DNA of 11,859 bases from Goniomonas avonlea (lineage: Eukaryota; Cryptophyceae; Goniomonadida; Goniomonadaceae), in NCBI GenBank assembly GCA_003573635.1, contig QUTJ01031455.1:1-11859 (forward strand), written 5' to 3'. This document shows positions 1-11,600 of the stretch, piece by piece. The notes under the pieces were generated by a model that worked only from the letters and a program-made list of their open reading frames with translations, searched no databases and was not told the DNA's origin. Position numbers and translations under genes: made by a program. The first letter of the stretch is position 1. Every line of letters starts with the position of its first letter.

Positions 1-115
1 ACAACAGTGAGGGAAACCGAAGGCAGGTGGCAGGGTGGGGGTCAGCCGAGTCGTTTCAAACATCGCCCAAAAATCACACAACAGAGACGCGAAACACAAA
101 GGAAAAGGCACGCAC
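1..115 (-). other. Partial intron of the lipid transfer protein gene at the window edge
   Basis: On the minus strand a GTGCGT donor follows the codon at 116-118. The open frame runs only to a TGA at 74-76, with no family resemblance after the donor, so 115 down to 1 is read as intron. The sequence is pyrimidine-rich on the transcribed strand towards the edge. The acceptor is probably beyond the window. Confidence 0.55.
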
Positions 116-3100
116 GTGAGCCTCAGCGAAGGCACCAATGGAGGTCTTGGACCAACGACCACCAGCACTGAACTTGCCCTTGACAAAGAACAGAGAGGAT
201 CCAGACACGCCGAATGGAAGATGGATAAACTCCTTGCGACCACCGAAGGACGGGGCGTCGCCTCCATCGTCACCAGTGGTCATACCCTCACCGGCTGCGT
301 TCATTTCGTCACCGGCAGGGTTCTGCATCTGAAGGAGGCTGGTTGTGTCGCCCACACGGCGAACAAAGCCGCCCAGGCGAGGCTGCTCCGTCATTTGCAA
401 GAAGTTCTCGTTGTCCCAGGGGTGGAACTCGCGTGTGCGGTCGGTCGACTTGCCGTACGGCTGTCAGTTGCGTCAGTGTTGGTTGATGACACCCGGCAGC
501 GCGCTCAAGAAAATTCGCACCTTCCACTCCTTGGAAGGTGCAGACTCCTTGCTGAAAGGCTGCCACTCCCGCTTGGACCCAGCACGAAGCGTCACAGCAT
601 CAGCGTCACCGGCGGTCACATCGAGATTGTCGATTTCGTCCTCGTCAACACCCGGGGTGATGCCTGGTCAAGTGTCAAATTCAACACAGCATCTCAGGTT
701 CGTGCAAGGGTCGAATTCAACACTGCATCTCAGCAGTTCGTGGAGAGGCGCACCAGTGCCACTCACGCATTGTGCGCACTAGACCACTCTCACACACATT
801 GTGCGCACCAGTGTCAGGAAGCGGCGCGACACTCGGGGGCGGGGGCGCATTGGGGTCAGCAAACTCTTCGTCATCGCCGTCTGTGGGGTCGTGCAGCAGG
901 TCGTACAAGCGTGACCGCCGCTTGATCGTAGGCAGATCCACCCCCAAGCGCTGAATCGCCTGGAGGAGTGTTAAACTCCGCAATAACCGAAGAAGCTCGC
1001 CTTTCACACACTCGCTTTCTCACACGTACATTATATTATCCTCATAATTTTTCGAATATGATGGCATAAAAATATGAGGGAGATAGAGGGGAGAGAGTAG
1101 AGGGGAGAGAGCAAGAAAGAAAGAAATAATAATCAGACATCTGGCTAGATATAAAAGGAGATGGAAGGGATATGGAGATATCAGATATGTGGACACACAA
1201 TAGAAGGGTATCATCGCACAGCACAAGAAATGCAAGCACGCACCCGCACAGCCTGATGGCGGACGATGTTGAAACGCGAGCTGACGAAGGGCTCGAGTGT
1301 GAGGGCAGTGTGAGCTGCGTGCTTGCCGCCAGCATTGTGCAGTGCTCCCATCAGCGCCATCGCACGCAAGGCAGTGTCCTTGTCGTTGGGGTCGAGTTGC
1401 GACAACTCAGCCTGCACAACACGGTCGGCTAGAGCATGAACCAGCGTGTTTGATGGCATTTCATGAAATCGTCACGGTGGGATCATGGTTCGGGATCATC
1501 CGAACATGACACCTCGCTCAGCTCACCTCGAGGTGGGCAATGTGCTCGGAAACCCCAGGGGAAGAGGGGTGCTTGGACAGCAACGCGCCGAGCAGCATGG
1601 TGGCACCCGCGTGCATCCTGTCCCCCGGTTTCTTCGCAAGCTTGGAGACACTGTCGACAACGAACCACGGAGGTCGGTCCTCCTCGTCAGTGTGAAGGAG
1701 TGACACAACGGCCTGTTCGCAGTGTAAGGACATATCGCACGTGTGCTCCAAAACTGGCTATGGTTCTCAAATAGTCGTTGTCACGTGCCATTTGGGCAGC
1801 CGTAGGGGTAAGCGTAGGGGTAACCGTAGGGGTAACCGTAGGTGGGGCAGCCAGAGGGGCAACCGTAGGGGTAATGGTGGGTCACCATCACCCCTGCGGG
1901 TTGCCCCAATGGTTACCCCTATGGTTACCGACACTCTTTAAACATATTCCTACCGCGTTCGTGCATCATGATCACAAATAAATTTTCCTCAATGTACAAA
2001 TTGTGCGTGCAACGGGTCAACTCGAGACCTTTGGTTCTCAAATAGTCGTTCTCACGTGCAATTTGGGCAGCCATGGGGGTACCCCCTATAGACAGTTGGT
2101 TCGTTCTGACGTGCAATTTGGCAAGCCCATATCGTTCTCATGTGCAATTTGGGCATGAGAACGACTCTTTTGAGAACCAACCTATGGGGTACCTACGGCT
2201 GCCCAAATTGCACGTCAGAACGACTATTTGAGAACCAGCTGTCTTGAGTTGATCGGTTGTACGCTATTTTGTAGATTGAGGAGAATTGTGCAATCAATAT
2301 GCACGAACGCGGTCGGGATAAGATTAAAGAGTATGTCGTTGACTTATCAATGAAATTAAACATATCTCGCACGCTTTAAGATTGTGATCGCCAAAGTACA
2401 AAGACCTGATGGAGAATATTAAGGGCATGCTGTTCAACAACTAGTGTATAGCACACGTTACGTTGTGGCTTCAGTGTGACATCAAAAATGATAAAATAGA
2501 AAGGCTATCCCACCTGGGTGCGGAGATCCACAACAGCCTGTTCGTCATGCAAGAGCTCCAGATAGTGGTGGTACGCCGCAGACGTGCGGACATCACCACA
2601 GGCACCAAGAATTTTTTTGAGTCCCACCAAGCTGCATGCCGCAATTCAATCCCTGAGGATCTCGACAAAAACAACTGTGGCTTAAAAATGCAGGCATGAA
2701 AAAACAAACCTGATTCGAGCTTCAGAGTACATCAAGCGGGCCCAGCGAATGAGAGCATCCACGTTCTCAGGCATGACATGTTGGTGCAGCTGGCTCCTGC
2801 AAAAAGGAAGCGTCATCCGAGACACACAACCCGAACTACTCCAAAGCACACGAAACGGGTGGACGCACGTGCTGAAGACCTTGCGCTCAATGATCTTTTT
2901 GGCCAATGCGAGTTGCTCCTCAGGCTTGGGTCGCACCACCAGCCAGTCATCCTGCAGTGTGTCATGCACAAGCAAGTGTCGACGCAGGGACCAAAAGAAG
3001 TTGCCTCAACGCACCGAGACACCACCCATCTCAACCTCTGTCAGAGGAGTCCGCAGCGGACGCGAAATGAAGCCATCAAGCTCAACCTCAATATCACTCT

Positions 3101-4226
3101 CAAACTGAGCGTTGGGCTTGGCGGCGCGGCACTGCCGCCGGCCGAGGTGTTTCCGACCCAGCCGCTCCATAGTGTTCCCGTTGCCAAACTTAGTCTTACC
3201 AGGACTCGGAGTGGTCACCTGTGGACAGATGTGAGTAAAGCCAAATATCGAATGGGAACAAAATTGACAAAGCATCGACGCACTGCTGGCTTGTGCTTCA
3301 TCGGCTTGGTTGAACCAACGTTGAGCTTGTCTTTTTGCTTCATTTGTTTCACACGCCCGTCTTTGTCGATTTCGGTCTCTCCTTTAGCCTTTTGCTTGAG
3401 ATCCATGCGCTGCCCATGCTCGACAAGTCGGTGGGATTTCTTATGATCCGACAGGTCGTAAGCCTTTTCCTCCAGCAAGGTCACGACACCACTGCCCTTG
3501 GAAATCAGCTTGTGTTTTGCCTTGAAACGACCTTGAGTGTCTTCGTCCTGGAAGAGATACGTGGCAGTTTGTCCAGCGGGGGCCTTCTTTATCTTTTCCA
3601 TGGCCTTGTGATGGATCTTCTTCGAGAGAAGCTCGATGATACCATGCTTGATTCGACGAGCGAACTTCTTTTCAAGCCTAGAACCATACACATCCTCAAT
3701 TTTTCCATTATCCTTCCGTTGGGAGAAGTACGTGGGGTACCTTGTCAAGGATCAGCACCGATCACTGCACTGAGCAGACTCACTGTTTGATCGCGGTAAC
3801 AGCCTCCTGGGTGTTGTCCTTGTCACTGTGGTAGTGAGTGACCTTCAGCATATAAAACTGGTGGGTCCTCGAGCCACACTGCGACTTGACGGTCCATTTC
3901 AAGTGGATTTTCATGCCACCGTGGGATTTCTTCTTCTTAAGGGAAGCTGTCTCGGCATGCGACTTGACACCGATATTCATGACACCCGCAAAATAGCACT
4001 CCTGCCTGAAGTAACAGATCTTTGTGTCCTTAAGATCCGTGACTGGGGCTGGGACAGGACTCAGACCCGGAACAATGGAACACTGCAAAAACCACTCACT
4101 GTGGCCAAGATGTGCGTGCGGAGAGTCGCCCTTCTTAACGTCCGAACCGGCGTCCACTGTGCCGACCACGAACAGCAGAAACATTATTCCAAACATGAGA
4201 GCCAACCGGCTCGCCATGCTCTGCAT
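116..4226 (-). CDS. Large lipid transfer protein (vitellogenin/MTTP/apoB-like), N-terminal module; 3' end outside window
   Basis: Likely a secreted or ER-lumenal lipid carrier. Eleven exons join in frame (795 residues so far): 4226-3784, 3740-3284, 3218-3015, 2951-2869, 2796-2710, 2631-2514, 1712-1527, 1411-1244, 959-809, 663-521, 460-116. The last exon ends at a GTGCGT donor, so the gene continues left of the window. Residues 1-26 form a signal peptide ending in VDA. The N-terminal beta region (about 27-300) carries VYGSRLEKKFARRIKHGIIE, the position of the family's 'NIKRGIL' motif, then a FQDEDTQGRFKAKH stretch like the family's '.dv.G.C.t.Y' block. Residues about 370-640 look like the helical lipovitellin domain: LGACGDVRTSAAYHHYLELL, MLLGALLSKH and ALMGALHNAGGKHAA are its alpha-alpha repeats, and HQAVR/AIQRLG joins cleanly across an intron. 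An acidic, Pro-rich insert (DGDDEEF, APPPP) precedes the C-terminal sheet region. It is unusually Lys-rich early on. The family call rests on motif resemblance, not a search; whether it is MTTP-like or vitellogenin-like cannot be decided without the missing 3' part. Junctions most open to revision: the AAG acceptor at 3741-3743 and the exon 6 ends. Confidence 0.72.
667..733 (-). repeat. Tandem duplication (36-bp period) at the acceptor side of intron 9 of the lipid transfer protein gene
   Basis: Two 29-nt copies at 669-697 and 705-733 agree at 26 of 29 positions. The intron (664-808, minus strand) also has a second short duplication near its donor, where GTGCGCACAATG recurs about 29 nt apart (769-808). 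The intron is therefore built largely from two local tandem duplications. Confidence 0.75.
960..1243 (-). other. Intron 8 of the lipid transfer protein gene, 284 nt, with a pyrimidine-rich tract
   Basis: It runs from a GTGCGT donor (1243) to a CTCCAG acceptor (960). About 1020-1230 is markedly AT-rich, and 1077-1135 is a degenerate GAGGGAGA-type purine tract on the plus strand, so C/T on the transcribed strand. No coding potential is seen; short ORFs here are low-complexity translations. Confidence 0.7.
1819..1929. repeat. Hairpin with GTAGGGGTAACC-type 12-bp tandem repeats
   Basis: On the left, GTAGGGGTAACC-like units repeat three to four times from 1802. The block 1819-1837 is the inverted complement of 1911-1929 (18 of 19). 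An inner arm starting at 1856 pairs with one ending at 1907, and the tip is ATGGTG/CACCAT at 1874-1888. It lies between the first copy of the 41-nt motif and the outer arm of the next element. Confidence 0.8.
1930..2338. repeat. Older, diverged outer inverted repeat (1930-2030 with 2239-2338)
   Basis: The 100-bp stretches that flank the 206-bp element are themselves inverted copies, with many substitutions and small indels. The clearest block is ACCGCGTTCGTGCAT at 1952-1966 against its complement at 2299-2313. The full structure is thus one long imperfect palindrome of about 409 bp with a younger-looking core. Confidence 0.75.
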
Positions 4227-4467
4227 GTTGTGTGGTCCTCGCTAGCTTGATGAACAAGACAGCGGTGAGAAGCGAAAATGGCTGTGCCAAGCCCTCATCC
4301 GGAAGAGGATAAGTAGGGCTGTCCGAGGTGTCACGGAAAAACTCATAAGAAACAATTATAATGCAGCTCATATGTCCAACGCTCGAAGAGATACCTGTCA
4401 ATTGTGAAAGGTCCGAAGGAGTAAAAAAACCCTCGCCTTCTTGAAAGGCCGTGAGGGAAAACCGAGA
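4227..4467. promoter_or_regulatory. Divergent intergenic region between the lipid transfer protein and the small membrane protein
   Basis: 241 bp separate the two start codons, so both promoters and 5' UTRs must lie here or overlap. An AT-rich patch (ATTATAAT, about 4356-4363) could be a TATA-like element for either direction. An imperfect inverted repeat, CCCTCGCCTT with AAGGCCGTGAGGG, lies at about 4429-4456 just upstream of the plus-strand start. No experimental-grade signal can be read. Confidence 0.4.
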
Positions 4468-5185
4468 ATGGTCGTGGTGGTCCCGAATTACGGCGCCACG
4501 CCCCGCGCGGCGACTAAATCTCCTCGCTCCAGCAGCAACCGTCTGGCTGCTGCTGCTGGTGTGTTCGATTAGTAGGTGTTTTAGATGCTTGTAACTGATG
4601 ATTGTTTCCCAGTCATTGCCGGCATTGCTGCCGTCGCTTTGGTGGCTCTCCTCGTGGTCACCACTGACTCGTAAGTTCGTGTGATCTCGCTCCGTGTGTT
4701 CAGTTGTTTTACAGTGAGGAGGAAACTGCTCTCTTCGAGCCGTTCAAGCCCCCTCCCGCCTACAAGTGGAAGAAGGCCGGTGAGACTGCCAACTCGAAGG
4801 ATCTTGCCGATGCCAGCTCCATGTGGGCGGTACGTCCCCTCCTCACCCTCAGCCTTTTTTTTTTTTAGATCCTTTTACGAATCCACATATTTCTCATGTG
4901 ATCTTTGAGTAATTTGGCCATTTAGTTCAAGAAGTACACTTGGGGCAAGAAGGGCGAGGCTGGCGCGTCGGCTGAGCTTGCTGCCGCTAGCTCAATGTGG
5001 GCGGTACGTCCAAGTTCAACCCGAGAGACACTTTGTACAATTTCGTGCTTGATATCCTTGTTGGCGTCCCCAATCTAACCTTGACGCAGTTCAAGAAATA
5101 CACCTGGGGCAAGAAGGGAGAGGCCGCTGCCTCTAAGGAGCTCGTCGACTACGCGAAGAACTTCAAGACCCACCCCGATGTGTAG
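4468..5185 (+). CDS. Small single-pass membrane protein with tandem W-K-K repeats
   Basis: Five exons (4468-4558, 4613-4670, 4715-4829, 4926-5003, 5090-5185) join in frame to 145 residues plus TAG. The family is not recognised. Residues 1-26 are a basic, Ser/Pro-containing N-terminus (starting MVVVVPNYG). Residues 27-47 form one hydrophobic helix, interrupted in the gene by intron 1. The C-terminal half is a linker (EEETALFEPFKPPP) and three related repeats: about 64-88 (YKWKKAGE...SSMWA), 89-114 (FKKYTWGKKGEAG...SSMWA) and 115-145 (FKKYTWGKKGEAA...). Exon 4 encodes exactly one 26-residue repeat in phase 0/0, and exons 3 and 4 both end in ATGTGGGCG followed by GTACGTCC, so the repeat arose by exon duplication including its donor. 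The start was chosen because it is the ATG that gives a hydrophobic helix continuous across a phase-1 GT-AG intron; a second ATG at 4584 lies inside that intron. Location and function are unknown; Trp/Lys spacing suggests a soluble or peripheral tail. Confidence 0.78.
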
Positions 5186-5425
5186 GCAACGCCAGTTGGT
5201 CTCAAAGCCTTGATAAAGTGTTTTGATCGTGTCCTTTGGTCTGAAGGTGACAACGTGCTATTCGGTTGTTTTCAGTTTGGGTCGACTGGACGATGAACGC
5301 AAGAGTTTTTCACCAGCAGCACCCAATGACCTGGCACGGAACAGCATAACTGCGTCTGGGGGATCAGCAAGTCAAGTTTATTGAGGAACACACATCTCAG
5401 TCGTGAATCTAGCACCCGCCCCTTG
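5186..5425. other. Convergent 3' intergenic region
   Basis: 240 bp between the TAG of the small membrane protein (plus) and the TGA of the cysteine protease (minus). For the plus-strand gene no AATAAA is present; TGATAAAG at about 5211-5218 is the nearest weak variant. The protease signal is listed separately. No other feature is seen. Confidence 0.6.
5377..5382 (-). terminator. AATAAA polyadenylation signal of the cysteine protease gene
   Basis: On the minus strand a perfect AATAAA lies 43 nt after the TGA at 5426-5428, a normal distance. It supports the end of the gene model. Confidence 0.75.
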
Positions 5426-8480
<3,055 letters not shown>

Positions 8481-8647
8481 TCTTCTCGTTGCCAATGAAG
8501 CTCGCTGAAAAGCCGAACGTAGTCGATAACATAATACGATAAAACTGCGATAATACTCTGGCCAGCCATTGGCCCATTGGCAGAAGGAGGGAAAATCGCG
8601 GTGCACAAGAAGCGTCTGTTGAAAGCGCTTCGCCTGTCCTGTTGCGG
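8481..8647. promoter_or_regulatory. Compact divergent promoter between the cysteine protease and the GON4L-like gene
   Basis: Only 167 bp lie between the two ATGs. It contains two CCATTGG sites (8566-8572 and 8574-8580), each holding ATTGG, the inverted CCAAT box typical of bidirectional promoters. An AT-rich stretch with three GATAA-like words (about 8524, 8538, 8549) lies on the protease side. Promoter function is inferred from position and motifs. Confidence 0.5.
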
Positions 8648-11600
8648 ATGGCATCAGACTTGTTGGCCCAGCTGTTTGACTCGAGCTCGTCCGATGACGA
8701 GGATTACGTCCCTGAACACGATGGGGACGACGAGGACGACGAGGACGACGAGGATGATGACAGGTCACCGATGGAAAGCAGCCCGAAACGGCGCAGAACA
8801 GAGCCAGACACCGAAAGCGCACCTGGTAGCAGCGGTGCAACACAGGCAGGCTCAGCTAGCGCCGAGGTGGGCCAATTGTTGGCGGGCTCTGTTGCTCACC
8901 TCCGCGAAGAAACCCGCAGGAGAAACGCATACCGACTTGATTTGCTATCGCACTCGGGCACGAATTACACTTGAGGACAAGCCTGCTGAAGACCATGATA
9001 AAGAACTTGAAGAACTTGAAAGTGCGTTGCCACCCGTACCCTTGACTGCTAACATATCTGCCACCCAGAGTATTTTGAGGAGAAAACTGCTGCCATGCAG
9101 GTGTGTGTCTTCACATTTCCTCGGTAGCAGTCTTTGATTTTTGCGTACACTCTTGCAGGTCAAAGATGTGGAGCCCGTTGATCTGGACTATCGGCGATTA
9201 CTCACGGGAGACTGGGACAACGCCACTGGTGTGATAAATGGCGGGTCCGAACGATTTTCACAGGCCACCGCAGGATCGGACGACGAGAACGACGCAGATT
9301 ATAATGCAGATGAAAATGAGGTTGTTGATAGCCCACACTCTGCAGCTGATCCCGAGGAATTCCGAGACGACCGGGGTGTAACTGTGTCCCGTGCGCCTCT
9401 TGCCTGGCCGAAAGGTCCATCTCACACCGATTGCAGGGCAAGAACTTACTGAATTGATAGACGATGGTGATGATAAGGATGCTTCTGGCCGTCATGTGCG
9501 CAAGACAAAGACTCCCGGACTGTGTTCGCGTTGCAAATGTCTGTGATGGAACCTTTTTTATGCCAGCTGACCCTGATGACAGCCGCGAAGGCCGGCAGTG
9601 CGAGTGACGGCGCTTTTGAACCAATTTTGCCCCGACCAGGACCTTTCTCTCAAGAACAAGCTGATCAGCTGCGAGAGCAAATGAGCAGCGTGAGTCTTGG
9701 CCCTCCCTCTCCCCTCTCCTCACTCTCCCGTATGCCTTCAGGCAGGCCCTCACGGGTCTGTGGCCGCTCAGCGGTTCCTAAATGGTTTGAATCCTCTCGC
9801 TCTCTCCCTCACTCTCTCTCCCTCATCTCTTGTGCAGGGTGGTGCTTCATCTCTTGTGCAGACTCTCCCGCTCACTCTCACTCTCAGACACTCCCCTCTC
9901 TCCCTCCCTCTCTCTGTCTCCCTCTCTCTGTCTCCCTCTCTCTGTCTCCCTCTCTCTGTCTCCCTCTCTCTGTCTCCCTCTCCCTGTCTCTGCGCTTGCA
10001 GGCGTGCGCGCGTACGTTTGTGGGTGTGGGTGGGGAGAGATAGCGAGAGAGCCCTTCATCAGAAATTGGCTTCTGACCTGCGCCGCAAGTTCAGGTGCTG
10101 ACGTCCTTGTGCCTGTGGCAGATGTTGCAGCTTACAGTGCAGCAATACGTTGGGTCAGCCCAACAAGTGGACAAGCAGTCGGAGTGCTCTTCCCTTCATG
10201 CCCTTTTGGTGAGTCTGCCGTGTGCCAGCTGTAGACCCCGTGCCGCGGTAATGTGGTTCGGGTTGCTGATTGCAAGTTCTAGTGGCGGAGTGCCAGTGAA
10301 CACTCACGCTGCCTTGTGTCAGTGTTGCGGTCAGTGTTGCGCGTTGCATCAATGTTGCGCCGGCGTTGCGCCAGGTTTCACCAGTTTCCATCATTCACCA
10401 GTGCTATTGTTCTGGGACTGTAGCAGTCGCCAGTCGCCTCCACACTGGCGCAACACTGGCGCAATACTGAGTGCAACACTGGTCCAACACTGGCTGCAAC
10501 ACCAGTACAGCAACGGCGCAACACTGACTGCAACACTGACACAACACTGACAACCCGACTCAACGGTGACGCACCACTGATGCGAGCTACAATGGCGCAG
10601 TCGGAAATGTTCCGGTACTGGGAGGTCACGGCGACGTACGAGGCATTGCGCGCGCGTGCCTTGGGTGTTCCGGACCCAGTGGAGGGCGCTGCTGGTGGGC
10701 CTTCCTTCTTCGCTGTGCCTGGCGTCGACAAGCTCCCTGCGCTGCTGCAGGTCTGTCTTTCTGTGTCTGCCCTTTTTTAGGTGCGTGCTTGTCTCTGTGT
10801 GTTCCTGCGATATCACAGCTATGTGGGTGTGCGTGAACAAGCCTGCAGAGTTGCAGGAGTGGATGATTGTTTCTTCACTGAGTGTGAGACAGGCGGTGCA
10901 TGACGCCAGAGCTCCGGTTGGTGAAGACCCCAAAGTGATCGACGTCATGAACCAACTCCAAGTTAATTTTATTCCTGCATTGGCAATTGAAGTTACCCCG
11001 GAGGACAAACCTCCAACTCGCTCGCGGTTCACTCCTGCGGAGGACAGGTCTTGCCTCTCTCGTCTCTTCTCTTCTTCTCTCCCTCTTTTCTCTTCTCCCT
11101 CTCTTCTCTACTTCTCTCCCTCTCTTCTTCTCTCCCTCTCTTCTCATCTTCTTCTCCCTCTCTTCTGTTCTTCTCTCCCTCTCTTCTCTGCTCCCTCTTC
11201 TCTTCTGCTCTCCCTCTCTTCTCTTCTGCTCTCCCTCTCTTCTCTTCTTCTCTCCCTCCTCGTACGGCTCTCGAAATGGTTTCTCTCCACTGTCCCCTTG
11301 TGCTCCTGGCAGACTCTTTGTGCTGCCTGTGGCCATTTCATGGGTTCCCCAGTGGCTGCATCCAGCCCTTGTCTGTTGGAAGCCTGAACGCAACACCTCC
11401 CGTATGCGGCTTCCATTCCATGTCCTCACTTGTTGATCTGCTTTTGCCACGGATCTCACCTCGACCGCTGCAGGTTGCTGGCTCTGGGATTGCACAAGTA
11501 TGGCACCGACTGGGGAACCATTCAGCGCTATGTCTTGCCCACTAAAACTGCTCCAGAGATTGCGCATCGTAAGTTTGGCTTGTTCGTGTCCCGCACTCTC

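Larger units (their letters stand above)
1761..2338. mobile_element. Cluster of foldback/MITE-like elements inside intron 6 of the lipid transfer protein gene
   Basis: A 41-nt motif beginning TGGTTCTCAAATAGTCGTT and ending GGGCAGCC occurs at 1761-1801 (plus), 2032-2072 (plus) and 2197-2237 (inverted). The pair 2032/2237 matches at 40 of 41 positions and the 1761 copy at 39 of 41 to the 2032 copy. Degenerate partial copies lie at 2097-2127, 2132-2155 and 2156-2179 (inverted). The pair encloses a 206-bp element whose centre is a 10-bp perfect stem (2133-2142 with 2154-2163). No transposase is encoded, so it would be a non-autonomous foldback or MITE. No convincing target-site duplication is visible directly beside the 1761 or 2237 ends. 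Confidence 0.75.
1713..2513 (-). other. Intron 6 of the lipid transfer protein gene, 801 nt, the longest in the window
   Basis: The donor is CAG/GTGGGA at 2513 and the acceptor GAACAG at 1713-1715. Both flanks are phase 0, and the helical-domain reading is continuous across the junction. It holds the foldback cluster; 2339-2513 is AT-rich with nothing recognisable. It is about ten times longer than the typical intron here. Confidence 0.7.

Noticed and set aside
35-925. 296-codon plus-strand open frame
   Set aside because: It lies antisense to exons 9-11 of the lipid transfer protein, has no family features, and its composition mirrors the opposite strand.
1802-1850. GTAGGGGTAACC array as an interstitial telomere repeat
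   Set aside because: The unit is 12 bp and does not match TTAGGG-type repeats; it is part of a hairpin.
1761-2237. A single 477-bp transposon bounded by the 1761 and 2237 motif copies
   Set aside because: No target-site duplication is visible at these ends, and the 1930-2338 palindrome extends past 2237, so the 2032/2237 pair is the better-defined unit.
3006-3446. Plus-strand frame 2778-3446 as a gene
   Set aside because: It is antisense to exons 2-4 of the lipid transfer protein, and the minus strand carries the in-frame junctions and family motifs.
8481-8843. Upstream extension of the minus-strand protease frame to 578 codons
   Set aside because: The added N-terminus is Arg/Pro-rich, overlaps the GON4L-like first exon, and would bury a good signal peptide that starts at the 8480 ATG.
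9522-10234. Overlapping plus-strand frames rich in Ser/Leu/Pro
   Set aside because: They are translations of C/T microsatellite in all three frames. Only the 9567-9689 part is a supported exon.
10316-10580. CRISPR-like array
   Set aside because: Units of 11-12 bp without spacers, in opposed orientation, inside a eukaryotic intron.
10875-11567. Minus-strand Arg/Glu-rich frame of 230 codons
   Set aside because: It is the antisense translation of the CT tract and of GON4L exons; the R/E repeats are a low-complexity artefact.
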